51,240 nt of DNA from an uncultured Prevotellaceae bacterium (GTDB lineage Bacteria > Bacteroidota > Bacteroidia > Bacteroidales > Bacteroidaceae), in contig CAMWQU010000016.1 in the NCBI GenBank assembly GCA_947176535.1, forward strand, positions 1 through 51,240, read 5' to 3'. Below, piece by piece: positions 34,926-43,969 of the stretch. The first letter of the stretch is position 1. Each line of letters begins with the position of its first letter. Under the pieces are notes generated by a model. The model had not been told where the DNA came from, ran no database searches, and saw only the letters and a list, made by a program, of their open reading frames with translations. The position numbers were made by a program, and so were the translations under genes.

Positions 34926-37412
34926 ATGAGAAAATCTTTACTCATTCTCTTGCTGTTGCTGACCGCAGTAGTCAGCAGGGCACACGACTTTGAAGTCGAT
35001 GGCATTTATTACAACATTACGTCCGCCGAGGAACAGACCGTTGCCGTGACGTATAAAGGAACCTCTTATTATGACTATAAAGAGAGATATTCCGATAATG
35101 TTGTTATTCCGGAAAGTGTAACTTACAGCGACGTGACTTACAAGGTAACTGAAATAGGTGTGAATGCATTCTATAATTGCTATATACTTACCTCGGTTAC
35201 TATCCCTGATGGTGTGACAAGGATTGGTGAAAGTGCGTTCGAAGCTTGCTATAAGCTAACCTCGGTCACTATCCCCAAGAGTGTGGTTGTGCTTGAAAAA
35301 CGGGCGTTCTCCAAATGCGAACGAATTACTTCCGTTACCATTCCCGACGGTGTAACTCTGATTGTTGAGAGCGTATTCTCAGGTTGCAAAGCTTTGACTT
35401 CGATTAGCATTCCTAATAGTGTGTATATGATTGGTCAAAATGCGTTCAATGATTGCAGTGGTCTGACTTCCCTTATCATCCCTAATAGTGTGACTGTAAT
35501 TGGCGAAAGTGCGTTCCTCGGCTGCACCGGTCTTGAAAATATCGTTGTGGATGCAGACAATCCATTTTATGATTCTCGTAGCAACTGCAACGCCATCATA
35601 GAAACCTCGTCAAATACGTTGATAAACGGATGTAAGAATACAGTCATTCCCAATAATGTAACGGCAATAGGTGATAGGGCTTTCTGCGGGCTGGAAACTT
35701 TGACTTCTGTTATCATCCCCAACAATGTGACTACAATTGGCGAAGGTGCGTTTTACTATTGCACCGGCCTTACTTCCGTTACTCTCAGTGATGGTGTAGC
35801 ATCTATTGGTGAAATAGCATTTTATCATTGTAATGGGCTTACTGCTATTACCATTCCTAATAGCGTGACGGAGATTGGCTATAATGCGTTTTACGGATGT
35901 AACTTTACTTCCGTCCATATTCCCGGTAGCGTAACAACAATTGGCGATGGTGCGTTCTCCGGTTACAGTGGTCTTGAAAATATTGTTGTAGATGCAAGTA
36001 ATCCGGTCTATGATTCCCGTGACAACTGCAACGCCATCATGGAAACCTCATCGAATAAACTGGTACAGGGATGTAAAAACACAATTATTCCCAATGAGGT
36101 GACGGCAATTGGTGCTGATGCATTCAGTGGTTGCAGTGCTCTGACTGCTATTACTATCCCCGATGGCGTAACGGAGATAGGCAAAGGGGCTTTTTACGGT
36201 TGTAGCAGTCTTATTGCTGTTACTATCCCCGACGGTGTAACGGAGATAGGCTATAGTACATTTGGGAACTGCAAAAAGCTGTCTTTCGTCAGCATCCCAA
36301 GTAGCGTAACAACGATAGGGGATTATGCGTTTTATCAATGCAATGCACTGTTAGATTTCTATTGCTTTGCGGTAAATGTTCCGAGTGCAGAGTATGATAC
36401 TTTTAGAGGATTGCGATTTACTACACTCTATGTTCCTTCCGTCTCTCTTCAGGAGTATAAGAATAGTACGAGTATATCAAGGGGGCCATGGAACAACTTC
36501 AGGAATGTTATAGCCATAGGTTCCACAGGTGACACCTTTATCGTTGATGGAATCTGTTATGAAATCACGTCCGATGAGGAACTTACCGTTGCCGTGACGA
36601 GCAAAAGCTATATAGTTTACTCCGGTGATGTTGTAATTCCGGAAAGCGTAACTTATCTCGGTCAAACCTATAGCGTGACGTCTGTTGGCAATGCGGCATT
36701 TTATAACTGTCCTGACCTGACCTCTGTCAGCATTCCTAATAGCGTGACGGAGATTGGCTATAATGCGTTCTACAGTTGCAGAGGTCTGACCTCCGTTGCC
36801 ATTCCTAATAGTGTGACTTATATTAAGGAGTCTGCGTTCTATGGTTGTACCGGTCTAACCTCTGTAAGCATCGGTCAGGCATCCTCTTCCATTCCCGGCA
36901 GTGCGATAGAGATTGACAGAATGGCGTTTGCAGGTTGCACCGCTTTGAAGTCTGTTACATTTGATAAGAGCATGACAAATATAAAGGTCAGTGCGTTCTA
37001 TAATTGCACAGGTTTGGCTACTGTTACTTTCGGCAGTGACGTAACAGAGATTGTCGGTGAGAGTGGTGCATTCTCCAAATGCAGTAGCCTAAAAGACTTC
37101 TATTGTTTGGCAGAGAGTGTTCCAACTACAGATAGGATAGTCCTCCCCAAAATGGGAGTAACTCTTTCCTCTTTAACACTTCATGTCCCCGCAATCTCTC
37201 TTGAGGCTTATCGCAACGCGGATATCTGGAAAAACTTCGGACAGATTGTAGCTATCGACGAGGGAGACGGCATAGAGCAACCGACCTCGGAAGCCTTTAC
37301 GAATCAAAACGCTTACGACCTCAACGGCCGCCGCACGACGAAGACACAGAAGGGCATCAACCTCCTGCGCGATGCCGACGGACGAGTGAAGAAAGTGGTT
37401 CGGAGGAATTGA
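34926..37412 (+). CDS. BspA-like leucine-rich repeat surface protein
   Basis: 828 residues with a signal peptide (MRKSLLILLLLLTAVVSRA) and about 20 LRR_5 (BspA/TpLRR) repeats of 23 residues, pattern LTSVTIPxxVTxIGxxAFxxC. There are internal duplications: the module FEVDGIYYNITSAEEQTVAVT near the N-terminus recurs around residue 540 (IVDGICYEITSDEELTVAVT), and ENIVVDADNPFYDSRSNCNA recurs once with minor changes. The C-terminus, AYDLNGRR...KGINLLRDADGRVKKVV, resembles secretion tails of this order. BspA proteins bind host proteins or other bacteria; location is the cell surface. The LRR part is visibly more AT-rich than neighbouring genes, while the tail is GC-rich. Confidence 0.92.
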   Translation: MRKSLLILLLLLTAVVSRAHDFEVDGIYYNITSAEEQTVAVTYKGTSYYDYKERYSDNVVIPESVTYSDVTYKVTEIGVNAFYNCYILTSVTIPDGVTRIGESAFEACYKLTSVTIPKSVVVLEKRAFSKCERITSVTIPDGVTLIVESVFSGCKALTSISIPNSVYMIGQNAFNDCSGLTSLIIPNSVTVIGESAFLGCTGLENIVVDADNPFYDSRSNCNAIIETSSNTLINGCKNTVIPNNVTAIGDRAFCGLETLTSVIIPNNVTTIGEGAFYYCTGLTSVTLSDGVASIGEIAFYHCNGLTAITIPNSVTEIGYNAFYGCNFTSVHIPGSVTTIGDGAFSGYSGLENIVVDASNPVYDSRDNCNAIMETSSNKLVQGCKNTIIPNEVTAIGADAFSGCSALTAITIPDGVTEIGKGAFYGCSSLIAVTIPDGVTEIGYSTFGNCKKLSFVSIPSSVTTIGDYAFYQCNALLDFYCFAVNVPSAEYDTFRGLRFTTLYVPSVSLQEYKNSTSISRGPWNNFRNVIAIGSTGDTFIVDGICYEITSDEELTVAVTSKSYIVYSGDVVIPESVTYLGQTYSVTSVGNAAFYNCPDLTSVSIPNSVTEIGYNAFYSCRGLTSVAIPNSVTYIKESAFYGCTGLTSVSIGQASSSIPGSAIEIDRMAFAGCTALKSVTFDKSMTNIKVSAFYNCTGLATVTFGSDVTEIVGESGAFSKCSSLKDFYCLAESVPTTDRIVLPKMGVTLSSLTLHVPAISLEAYRNADIWKNFGQIVAIDEGDGIEQPTSEAFTNQNAYDLNGRRTTKTQKGINLLRDADGRVKKVVRRN

Positions 37413-37425
37413 TTAGGGATTAGAG

Positions 37426-37465
37426 ATTTGTCCCCGGTTTATGTGAGAGCCGGGGACAAATTTTG
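37426..37465 (+). terminator. Terminator of the BspA-like gene
   Basis: Stem atttgtccccggtt with its complement (37426-37439 and 37449-37461), ending in a short T-run. Confidence 0.78.
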
Positions 37466-37540
37466 TCCGCTTTTCACCCGTCATTCCTCTCTATTTATCC
37501 GGGCATGGCGGAGGGAAAAGATAGAAAACTATCGGTTTTA

Positions 37541-37572
37541 TTTGCGATTTAGCCCGTTTCGTTGTAACTTTG
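37541..37572 (+). promoter_or_regulatory. Promoter of dxs-trkA, abutting the start codon
   Basis: TTTG (37541-37544), 20 bp, TAACTTTG (37565-37572). The dxs GTG at 37577 follows after four bases, so a leaderless mRNA is expected. Confidence 0.78.
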
Positions 37573-37576
37573 TCGT

Positions 37577-39475
37577 GTGAAAAAATTGCTTGACAGTATA
37601 AACTATCCCGCTGATCTGCGCCGCTTAGCTCCGGAACAGTTGCCGCAGGTGTGTGCGGAGTTACGCAACTACATCATCCATCAGTTGGCCGATAATCCCG
37701 GGCACTTCGCATCAAGCCTCGGCTCGGTGGAACTGACAGTGGCTCTGCATTATGTCTTCGACACGCCGGAGGATCGCATCGTCTGGGACGTGGGGCATCA
37801 AGCCTACGGACACAAGATTCTGACCGGACGGCGGGAGCAGTTCCCGACCAACCGCAAACTGGGCGGACTGAAACCGTTCCCCTCACCCGAAGAGAGCGAA
37901 TATGACACCTGCACCTGCGGACACGCTTCGAACAGCATTTCCGTGGCCTTGGGTATGGCCGTGGCCGCACGGAAACTGGGCACACAGCGCCACGTGGTGG
38001 CCGTCATCGGCGACGGAAGCATGACCGGCGGACTGGCTTTCGAGGGAATGAACAACGTGTCTTCGTCGCCCAACGATATGCTCATCATACTGAACGACAA
38101 CGACATGTCCATCGACCGCAGCGTAGGCGGCATCGGCGAATACCTGCACAAGCTACACACGAGCAGCACGTACAACAAGCTCCGCGACCGGATGGGGCGG
38201 ATGCTCTATCGTTGGCACATGCTGAACGACGACCGCAAAGGGCGCGTGTTGCGCTTCAACAACGCCGTGAAGCTCCTGCTCAACCACCAGCGCAACCTGT
38301 TCGAAGGACTGAACATCAGATATTTTGGCCCCGAAGACGGGCACAACGTAGTGGAACTAGTGCGGACACTGCAACGCATCAAGGACATGAAAGGGCCCAA
38401 GATGCTGCACATCCACACGGTCAAGGGAAAAGGATTTGAGCCTGCCGAACGCGATGCCACCGTCTGGCACGCACCCGGAAAATTCGACCCGGAGACGGGA
38501 GAACGTATCAAGCCCCGATCGGCCGACCGGCAGCCTCCGCGCTTTCAGGACGTCTTCGGCGAGACGTTGCTTGAGATGGCTCGGAAGAACCCGAACATCG
38601 TGGGCGTCACGCCGGCCATGCCGACGGGTTGCAGCCTGTGCATCATGCAGCGCGAAATGCCCGATCGGGTGTTCGACGTGGGCATAGCCGAGGGACACGC
38701 CGTGACTTTCTCGGCAGGTATGGCCCGCGAGGGACTGTTGCCATTCTGCAACATCTATTCGTCATTCTCCCAACGGGCCTACGACAACATCATCCACGAC
38801 GTGGCCATCAGCGGCCTCGACATGGTGCTCTGCCTCGACCGCGCAGGACTGGTCGGGGAGGATGGGCCCACCCATCACGGAGCTTTCGACCTTGCGTTCC
38901 TGCGCCCGATACCGGGACTGACCATAGCCTCTCCCATGGACGAGGCCGAGTTGCGCCGCCTAATGTACACGGCACAGATGCCGAAGCGCGGCCCCTTTGT
39001 CATCCGCTATCCGCGGGGATGCGGGGTGCTGACCGACTGGCGTTGCCCGTTGGAGGAAGTGCCGGTGGGAAAAGGGCGGCGGCTGAAAGACGGCGACGGC
39101 CAGACGGCCGTACTCACGATAGGCCCTGTCGGCAATGTGGCCGCAGAGGCCATCCGCGAGGTGGAGAACGAGACAGGAATGAGCATCGCTCACTACGATA
39201 TGCGCTTCCTGAAGCCCTTGGACGAGGAGATTCTCACGGAGGTAAAAGAACGTTTTCGCCGCATCGTCACCATCGAGGACGGCACCGTGGAGGGCGGTCT
39301 CGGAAGTGCGGTACTGGAGTGGATGGCCGACCACGGAGGCCGGCCCGAAGTGGTGCGCATGGGATTGCCCGACCGATTCATCGAACACGGCACCCCGGAA
39401 CAGCTCTACCGCATTGTAGGCATCGATCGGGAAGGCATAAAAAAGGTTTTGAACGCTTCGCAACATTCTGAATAG
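37577..39475 (+). CDS. dxs: 1-deoxy-D-xylulose-5-phosphate synthase
   Basis: 632 residues; condenses pyruvate and glyceraldehyde 3-phosphate with TPP, the entry step of the MEP isoprenoid pathway. Motifs: [17 protein letters not shown], the TPP/Mg motif [16 protein letters not shown]...NDND, the central catalytic glutamate in [14 protein letters not shown], and [15 protein letters not shown] in the pyrimidine domain, then the C-terminal transketolase domain. The start is GTG at 37577 ([15 protein letters not shown]); the conserved region begins at once, so only a few residues could be missing. Co-transcribed with trkA, three bases downstream. Confidence 0.95.
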   Translation: MKKLLDSINYPADLRRLAPEQLPQVCAELRNYIIHQLADNPGHFASSLGSVELTVALHYVFDTPEDRIVWDVGHQAYGHKILTGRREQFPTNRKLGGLKPFPSPEESEYDTCTCGHASNSISVALGMAVAARKLGTQRHVVAVIGDGSMTGGLAFEGMNNVSSSPNDMLIILNDNDMSIDRSVGGIGEYLHKLHTSSTYNKLRDRMGRMLYRWHMLNDDRKGRVLRFNNAVKLLLNHQRNLFEGLNIRYFGPEDGHNVVELVRTLQRIKDMKGPKMLHIHTVKGKGFEPAERDATVWHAPGKFDPETGERIKPRSADRQPPRFQDVFGETLLEMARKNPNIVGVTPAMPTGCSLCIMQREMPDRVFDVGIAEGHAVTFSAGMAREGLLPFCNIYSSFSQRAYDNIIHDVAISGLDMVLCLDRAGLVGEDGPTHHGAFDLAFLRPIPGLTIASPMDEAELRRLMYTAQMPKRGPFVIRYPRGCGVLTDWRCPLEEVPVGKGRRLKDGDGQTAVLTIGPVGNVAAEAIREVENETGMSIAHYDMRFLKPLDEEILTEVKERFRRIVTIEDGTVEGGLGSAVLEWMADHGGRPEVVRMGLPDRFIEHGTPEQLYRIVGIDREGIKKVLNASQHSE

Positions 39476-39478
39476 GAC

Positions 39479-40873
39479 ATGAAAATCATCATTGCAGGCG
39501 CAGGAGCCGTGGGTACTCACCTCGCCCAACTGCTCTCCAGAGACGCTCAGGACATCGTGGTCATCGACGAAAGTCAGGTGAAGACCGACAAGCTCACCGA
39601 CTCAGGAAACTATGACCTGATGACGGTAAACCTCTCGCCGAGCAGCATCGCGGCCATGAAAGAATCCGGCGTACAGCATGCCGACCTCTTCATCGCAGTC
39701 ACACCGGACGAGGCACGAAACATCACGTGTTGCATGCTGGCCCACATTCTGGGAGCACGGAAGACCGTGGCGCGCGTGGATAATGCCGAATATGTCAGCC
39801 CGCAATATATAGAGATTTTCCAACGCATGGGCATCGACTCACTCATCTATCCGGAGGTGCTGGCTGCCGACGAGATAGTGGAGGGTCTGAAACATTCGTG
39901 GGTAAGGCAATACTGGGAGATACACGAAGGAGCACTTATCATGATGGGTATCAAACTCCGCGAAACGGCAACGATACTGGATAAGTCTTTGCGTGAGCTT
40001 TGTCCGCCGGACGCTCCTTACCACATTGTGGCTATTAAACGGGGAAACCAGACCATCATACCGGGCGGTAACGACGAACTCCAGTTGGGCGACATCGCTT
40101 ATTTCATTACCACACGAAAGTATATCTCGTTTATCCGTGAACTGGTGGGAAAAGAGGATTACCCGGACGTGAAACGGGTGATGGTGATGGGAGGCGGCCG
40201 CATTTCGGTGCAACTGGCGCGGCGGAAGCCGGACTGGTTGTCCATGAAGATTGTGGAACGGAACGAAGAACGGTGTTACCAACTCAATGAGATACTGGAG
40301 AACGACGACATTGTTGTCATTCACGGCGACGGACGCGACACGGATACACTCATCGACGAAGGCATTCGCAAATTCCAGGCCTTTGCCGCACTGACACCCG
40401 AGACCGAGACCAACATTCTGGCCTGTCTGGCAGCCAAACGTTTGGGCGTGCGCAAAACCGTGGCACTGGTGGAGAACACGGACTACATCGACATGGCCGA
40501 AAAACTGGATATCGGCACCATCATCAATAAGAAGAGTATCGCCGCCGGCCACATCTACCGCATGATGCTCGATGCCGATGTCACCACCATGAAAAGCCTC
40601 ACCATAGCCAATGCCGACGTGGCCGAGTTCGTGGCACTGGAAGGTTCACTCATCACCCAGGGCCTCATCCGCGAACAACGTTTCCCAAAAGGCGTCTCAC
40701 TTGGCGGTCTCATTCGCGACAAGATAGGTATGCCCATCAACGGCAGCACACAGATTCAGCCCGGCGACAGCGTGGTTGTTTTCGCCATCGACGGGCTTGT
40801 CAAACAGATGGATCGCTTCTTCCGCAAACCGGAGGGCGGACTCATTGCAAATATCATCAACAGACTGACGTAA
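39479..40873 (+). CDS. trkA: Trk potassium channel regulatory subunit TrkA
   Basis: 464 residues with two tandem RCK modules. Each has an NAD-binding Rossmann domain (KIIIAGAGAVGTHLAQLL with D32-type acidic end VVIDES; then KRVMVMGGGRISVQLA) and a TrkA_C domain (for example ELQLGDIAYFITT; TQIQPGDSVVVFAI). It gates the TrkH K+ transporter at the inner face of the membrane. It follows dxs after three bases. In Bacteroides as I recall trkH comes next, but here it is followed by rpsA, so the channel subunit must lie elsewhere or be replaced. Confidence 0.95.
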   Translation: MKIIIAGAGAVGTHLAQLLSRDAQDIVVIDESQVKTDKLTDSGNYDLMTVNLSPSSIAAMKESGVQHADLFIAVTPDEARNITCCMLAHILGARKTVARVDNAEYVSPQYIEIFQRMGIDSLIYPEVLAADEIVEGLKHSWVRQYWEIHEGALIMMGIKLRETATILDKSLRELCPPDAPYHIVAIKRGNQTIIPGGNDELQLGDIAYFITTRKYISFIRELVGKEDYPDVKRVMVMGGGRISVQLARRKPDWLSMKIVERNEERCYQLNEILENDDIVVIHGDGRDTDTLIDEGIRKFQAFAALTPETETNILACLAAKRLGVRKTVALVENTDYIDMAEKLDIGTIINKKSIAAGHIYRMMLDADVTTMKSLTIANADVAEFVALEGSLITQGLIREQRFPKGVSLGGLIRDKIGMPINGSTQIQPGDSVVVFAIDGLVKQMDRFFRKPEGGLIANIINRLT

Positions 40874-40960
40874 CAGGAGCCGTTTCCCGGCCAAATGCAG
40901 GAGAGAAGGAAAATCTTTTGCAGTAATCGCCCCCTTTAATACCATAAATACGGACATAAA

Positions 40961-40992
40961 TTTGGTATTTCAAGTAATTTGCAGTATCTTTG
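40961..40992 (+). promoter_or_regulatory. Promoter of rpsA
   Basis: TTTG (40961-40964), 20 bp, TATCTTTG (40985-40992); leader of about 60 nt, AT-rich, before the ATG at 41057, as suits a strongly translated gene without a Shine-Dalgarno sequence. Confidence 0.8.
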
Positions 40993-41056
40993 CGGCCGTG
41001 TTTTACAAATAACATAAAGTCTAATTTTATTTAATTATTTAACAAACTATCTAAAA

Positions 41057-42847
41057 ATGGCAGATTACAAAAATGTCGCACCTCTGGCAGACTTCAACTG
41101 GGAGGCCTATGCCAATGGTGATTCCAACACCGAATTGAGCCGCAAGGATCAAGAGAGTGCCTATGAAGGTTCTCTGAACAAAATTGATGACCACAAGGTT
41201 GTTGATGGCACCGTTATCAGCATCAACAAGCGTGAAGTTGTCATCAACATCGGTTCCAAGAGCGATGGCATCATTCCCGCCGGTGAGTTCCGCTACAATC
41301 CCGATCTCAAGGTAGGTGACACTGTTGAAGTTTACATCGACAACCAGGAAGACAAGAAAGGACAGCTCGTACTTTCTCACAAGAAAGCTCGCGCAAGCCG
41401 CTCATGGGATCGTGTAAACGAGGCTATGGAGAACGAGGAAATCATCAAGGGTTACATCAAGTGCCGCACGAAGGGTGGTATGATTGTCGATGTATTCGGC
41501 ATCGAAGCCTTCCTGCCCGGCTCTCAGATTGATGTTAAGCCCATCCGCGACTATGACATATTCGTTGGCAAGACCATGGAGTTCAAGGTTGTGAAAATCA
41601 ACCAGGAATACAAGAACGTTGTTGTCAGCCACAAGGCACTCATCGAGGCCGAGATGGAGGCTCAGAGACAGGAAATCATGAGCCACCTCGAAAAAGGACA
41701 GGTTCTGGAAGGTACCGTCAAGAACATCACTTCCTATGGCGTATTCATCGACTTGGGCGGCGTAGACGGTCTCATCCACATCACCGACCTCAGCTGGGGC
41801 CGCGTAAGCGATCCTAAAGAAATCGTGGAACTGGACAGCAAGATCAATGTCGTTATCCTCGACTTCGACAACGAGAAGAAGCGCATCGCATTAGGTCTCA
41901 AGCAGCTCACTCCCCATCCCTGGGATGCTTTGGATCCCGACCTCAAGGTGGGCGACCGCGTAAAGGGCAAGGTTGTCGTTATGGCCGACTATGGAGCATT
42001 CATCGAAATCGCTCCCGGTGTAGAGGGTCTTATCCACGTCAGCGAAATGAGCTGGAGCCAGCATCTGCGTAGTGCTCAGGACTTCATGAAGGTTGGAGAC
42101 GAAATAGAAGCCGTAATCCTCACGCTGAACCGCGAAGAGCGCAAGATGTCTTTGGGCATCAAGCAACTGAAGGAGGATCCCTGGCAGAACATCGAGGAGA
42201 AGTATCCCGTAGGTTCGAAGCACACCGCTCGTGTCCGCAACTTCACCAACTTTGGTATCTTTGTTGAAATCGAGGAAGGCGTAGACGGCCTCATCCACAT
42301 CAGCGACCTGAGCTGGACCAAGAAAATCAAGCACCCCAGCGAGTTCACACAGATTGGTGCCGAACTGGAGGTATGCGTTCTGGAAATCGACAAGGCTAAC
42401 CGCCGTCTCTCACTCGGTCACAAGCAGCTCGAAGAGAATCCCTGGGATGTATTCGAAACCATCTTCACGGTAGACAGCATCCATGAGGGTACCATCATTG
42501 AAATGCTCGACAAGGGCGCAGTTATTCAGCTCGAATACGGCGTAGAGGGCTTTGCTACTCCCAAGCACCTTGTAAAAGAGGATGGCAGTCAGGCTCAGTT
42601 GAACGAGAAATTATCGTTCAAGGTTATCGAGTTCAACAAGGATAACAAGCGCATTATCCTCAGCCACAGCCGCATCTTCGAAGATGTACAGCGTGCTGCT
42701 GCCCGTGAGGAGAAGAAGAACACGAAGGCTCCGCGCGCCAAGAAGGCTAACGAGACTCCCGCTATCCAGAATCAGGCTGCCAGCACTACACTGGGCGACA
42801 TCAACGCTTTAGCTGAGTTGAAAGCCAAGATGGAAGGTGAGAAATAA
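41057..42847 (+). CDS. rpsA: 30S ribosomal protein bS1
   Basis: 596 residues with six S1 (OB-fold) domains: approximate residues 45-115, 130-200, 215-285, 300-370, 385-455 and 472-540. The central repeats are the clearest (GTVKNITSYGVFIDLGG, VEGLIHVSEMSW, VDGLIHISDLSWTKK). The C-terminal tail is basic then neutral (EEKKNTKAPRAKKANE...LAELKAKMEGEK). S1 recruits mRNA to the 30S subunit, which matters in a phylum that rarely uses Shine-Dalgarno pairing. Single gene with its own promoter and the terminator at 42881. Confidence 0.95.
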   Translation: MADYKNVAPLADFNWEAYANGDSNTELSRKDQESAYEGSLNKIDDHKVVDGTVISINKREVVINIGSKSDGIIPAGEFRYNPDLKVGDTVEVYIDNQEDKKGQLVLSHKKARASRSWDRVNEAMENEEIIKGYIKCRTKGGMIVDVFGIEAFLPGSQIDVKPIRDYDIFVGKTMEFKVVKINQEYKNVVVSHKALIEAEMEAQRQEIMSHLEKGQVLEGTVKNITSYGVFIDLGGVDGLIHITDLSWGRVSDPKEIVELDSKINVVILDFDNEKKRIALGLKQLTPHPWDALDPDLKVGDRVKGKVVVMADYGAFIEIAPGVEGLIHVSEMSWSQHLRSAQDFMKVGDEIEAVILTLNREERKMSLGIKQLKEDPWQNIEEKYPVGSKHTARVRNFTNFGIFVEIEEGVDGLIHISDLSWTKKIKHPSEFTQIGAELEVCVLEIDKANRRLSLGHKQLEENPWDVFETIFTVDSIHEGTIIEMLDKGAVIQLEYGVEGFATPKHLVKEDGSQAQLNEKLSFKVIEFNKDNKRIILSHSRIFEDVQRAAAREEKKNTKAPRAKKANETPAIQNQAASTTLGDINALAELKAKMEGEK

Positions 42848-42880
42848 TTCAAGAAGAAGATAGTTCTTCAAGATAATCAG

Positions 42881-42918
42881 AAAAGCGTGCACACTCGTTG
42901 TTGCACGCTTTTCTTTTA
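42881..42918 (+). terminator. Terminator of rpsA
   Basis: Stem aaaagcgtgca/tgcacgctttt with a ten-base loop and a T-rich tail. Confidence 0.82.
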
Positions 42919-42946
42919 ACCCGACACATTCCGGTAAATTGAAACG

Positions 42947-43861
42947 ATGGAACCACTTGACCTTTACATATTAGGTTGCGGAAGTGCCAACCCTATGCAA
43001 CGGCATCAGCCTGCCAGTCAGGTAGTCAGTCTGCGAGGCAAGCACTTCATGATAGACTGCGGAGAAGGCACACAGACACGCCTTGCCCGCAGGGGACTTG
43101 GTATGAAACGCATCGGCCACATATTTATCTCTCACACCCACGGCGACCATACCCTGGGACTGCCGGGACTCATCTGCACCATGAGTCTGCTGGGAAGAAC
43201 TGCACAGTTGCATATCCATGCGCCACAGGAACTAAAAACGTTTCTCGACATTTCACTACAGACGTTCTGTCCCGACCTTGACTTCGAAGTTCTTTTCCAC
43301 AGCGTAGATACCACCCAACACCAAATCATATTTGAAGACCGAAGTATCGAGGTATGGAGCCTGCCGCTTCGCCATCGAGTTCCTTGTTGCGGATTTCTAT
43401 TCCGAGAGAAAACGGGACAGCGACATATTCGGCGTGAAATGATAGACTTCTACGGTATTCCAACCTCTCAGATTTGCAATATCAAAGCAGGAAAAGACTG
43501 GACGATGCCGGACGGAACTGTTATCCCGAACGAGCGACTAACAACCCCACCCTCGCCGTCCCGAAGTTTTGCTTACTGCAGTGACACAACCTATCTCCCC
43601 CGTTTGGCAGAGATGATACAAGGCGTCGATCTGCTCTTCCACGAAACTACTTTCGGCAAAGCCGATGAATTACAAACTAAATGGACTTATCACAGCACAG
43701 CCGAACAAGCGGCACAGATAGCCGTACAGGCCAATGCCAAACGGTTATGTATCGGGCATTTCTCGGCCCGCATCAAGGATGAGGAGCAACTCCTCCATGA
43801 AGCGAAAGCAATCTTCCCCAATACAATCCTGGCCAACGAAGGCTTGCATATCTCTATCTGA
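42947..43861 (+). CDS. rnz: Ribonuclease Z
   Basis: 304 residues, the short bacterial RNase Z form. A metallo-beta-lactamase fold cleaves tRNA precursors after the discriminator base. Zinc ligands: SHTHGDH (H63, H65, D67, H68), with further ligands expected at LRHRV, YCSDTTY (D) and IGHFSARI (H). The exosite region (RREMIDFYGIP) is visible. The tRNA genes in this window lack an encoded CCA, so RNase Z processing is what they would need. It is convergent with valS, separated by a long terminator hairpin. Confidence 0.93.
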   Translation: MEPLDLYILGCGSANPMQRHQPASQVVSLRGKHFMIDCGEGTQTRLARRGLGMKRIGHIFISHTHGDHTLGLPGLICTMSLLGRTAQLHIHAPQELKTFLDISLQTFCPDLDFEVLFHSVDTTQHQIIFEDRSIEVWSLPLRHRVPCCGFLFREKTGQRHIRREMIDFYGIPTSQICNIKAGKDWTMPDGTVIPNERLTTPPSPSRSFAYCSDTTYLPRLAEMIQGVDLLFHETTFGKADELQTKWTYHSTAEQAAQIAVQANAKRLCIGHFSARIKDEEQLLHEAKAIFPNTILANEGLHISI

Positions 43862-43878
43862 CTCGCACACGGCACAAT

Positions 43879-43946
43879 AAAAAGGCTCCCTGACACATAA
43901 GTCCCGCCCTCCAGAGGGCGGGACTTATGTGTCAGGGAGCCTTTTT
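43879..43946. terminator. Very long perfect bidirectional terminator hairpin
   Basis: A 68-nt element: arms at 43879-43911 and 43914-43946 are reverse complements of about 33 bp around a two- to four-base centre, flanked by five A and five T residues. It lies between the convergent rnz and valS and would terminate both. Confidence 0.88.
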
Positions 43947-43969
43947 GTTCCTTAATACAACAAGAAAGA

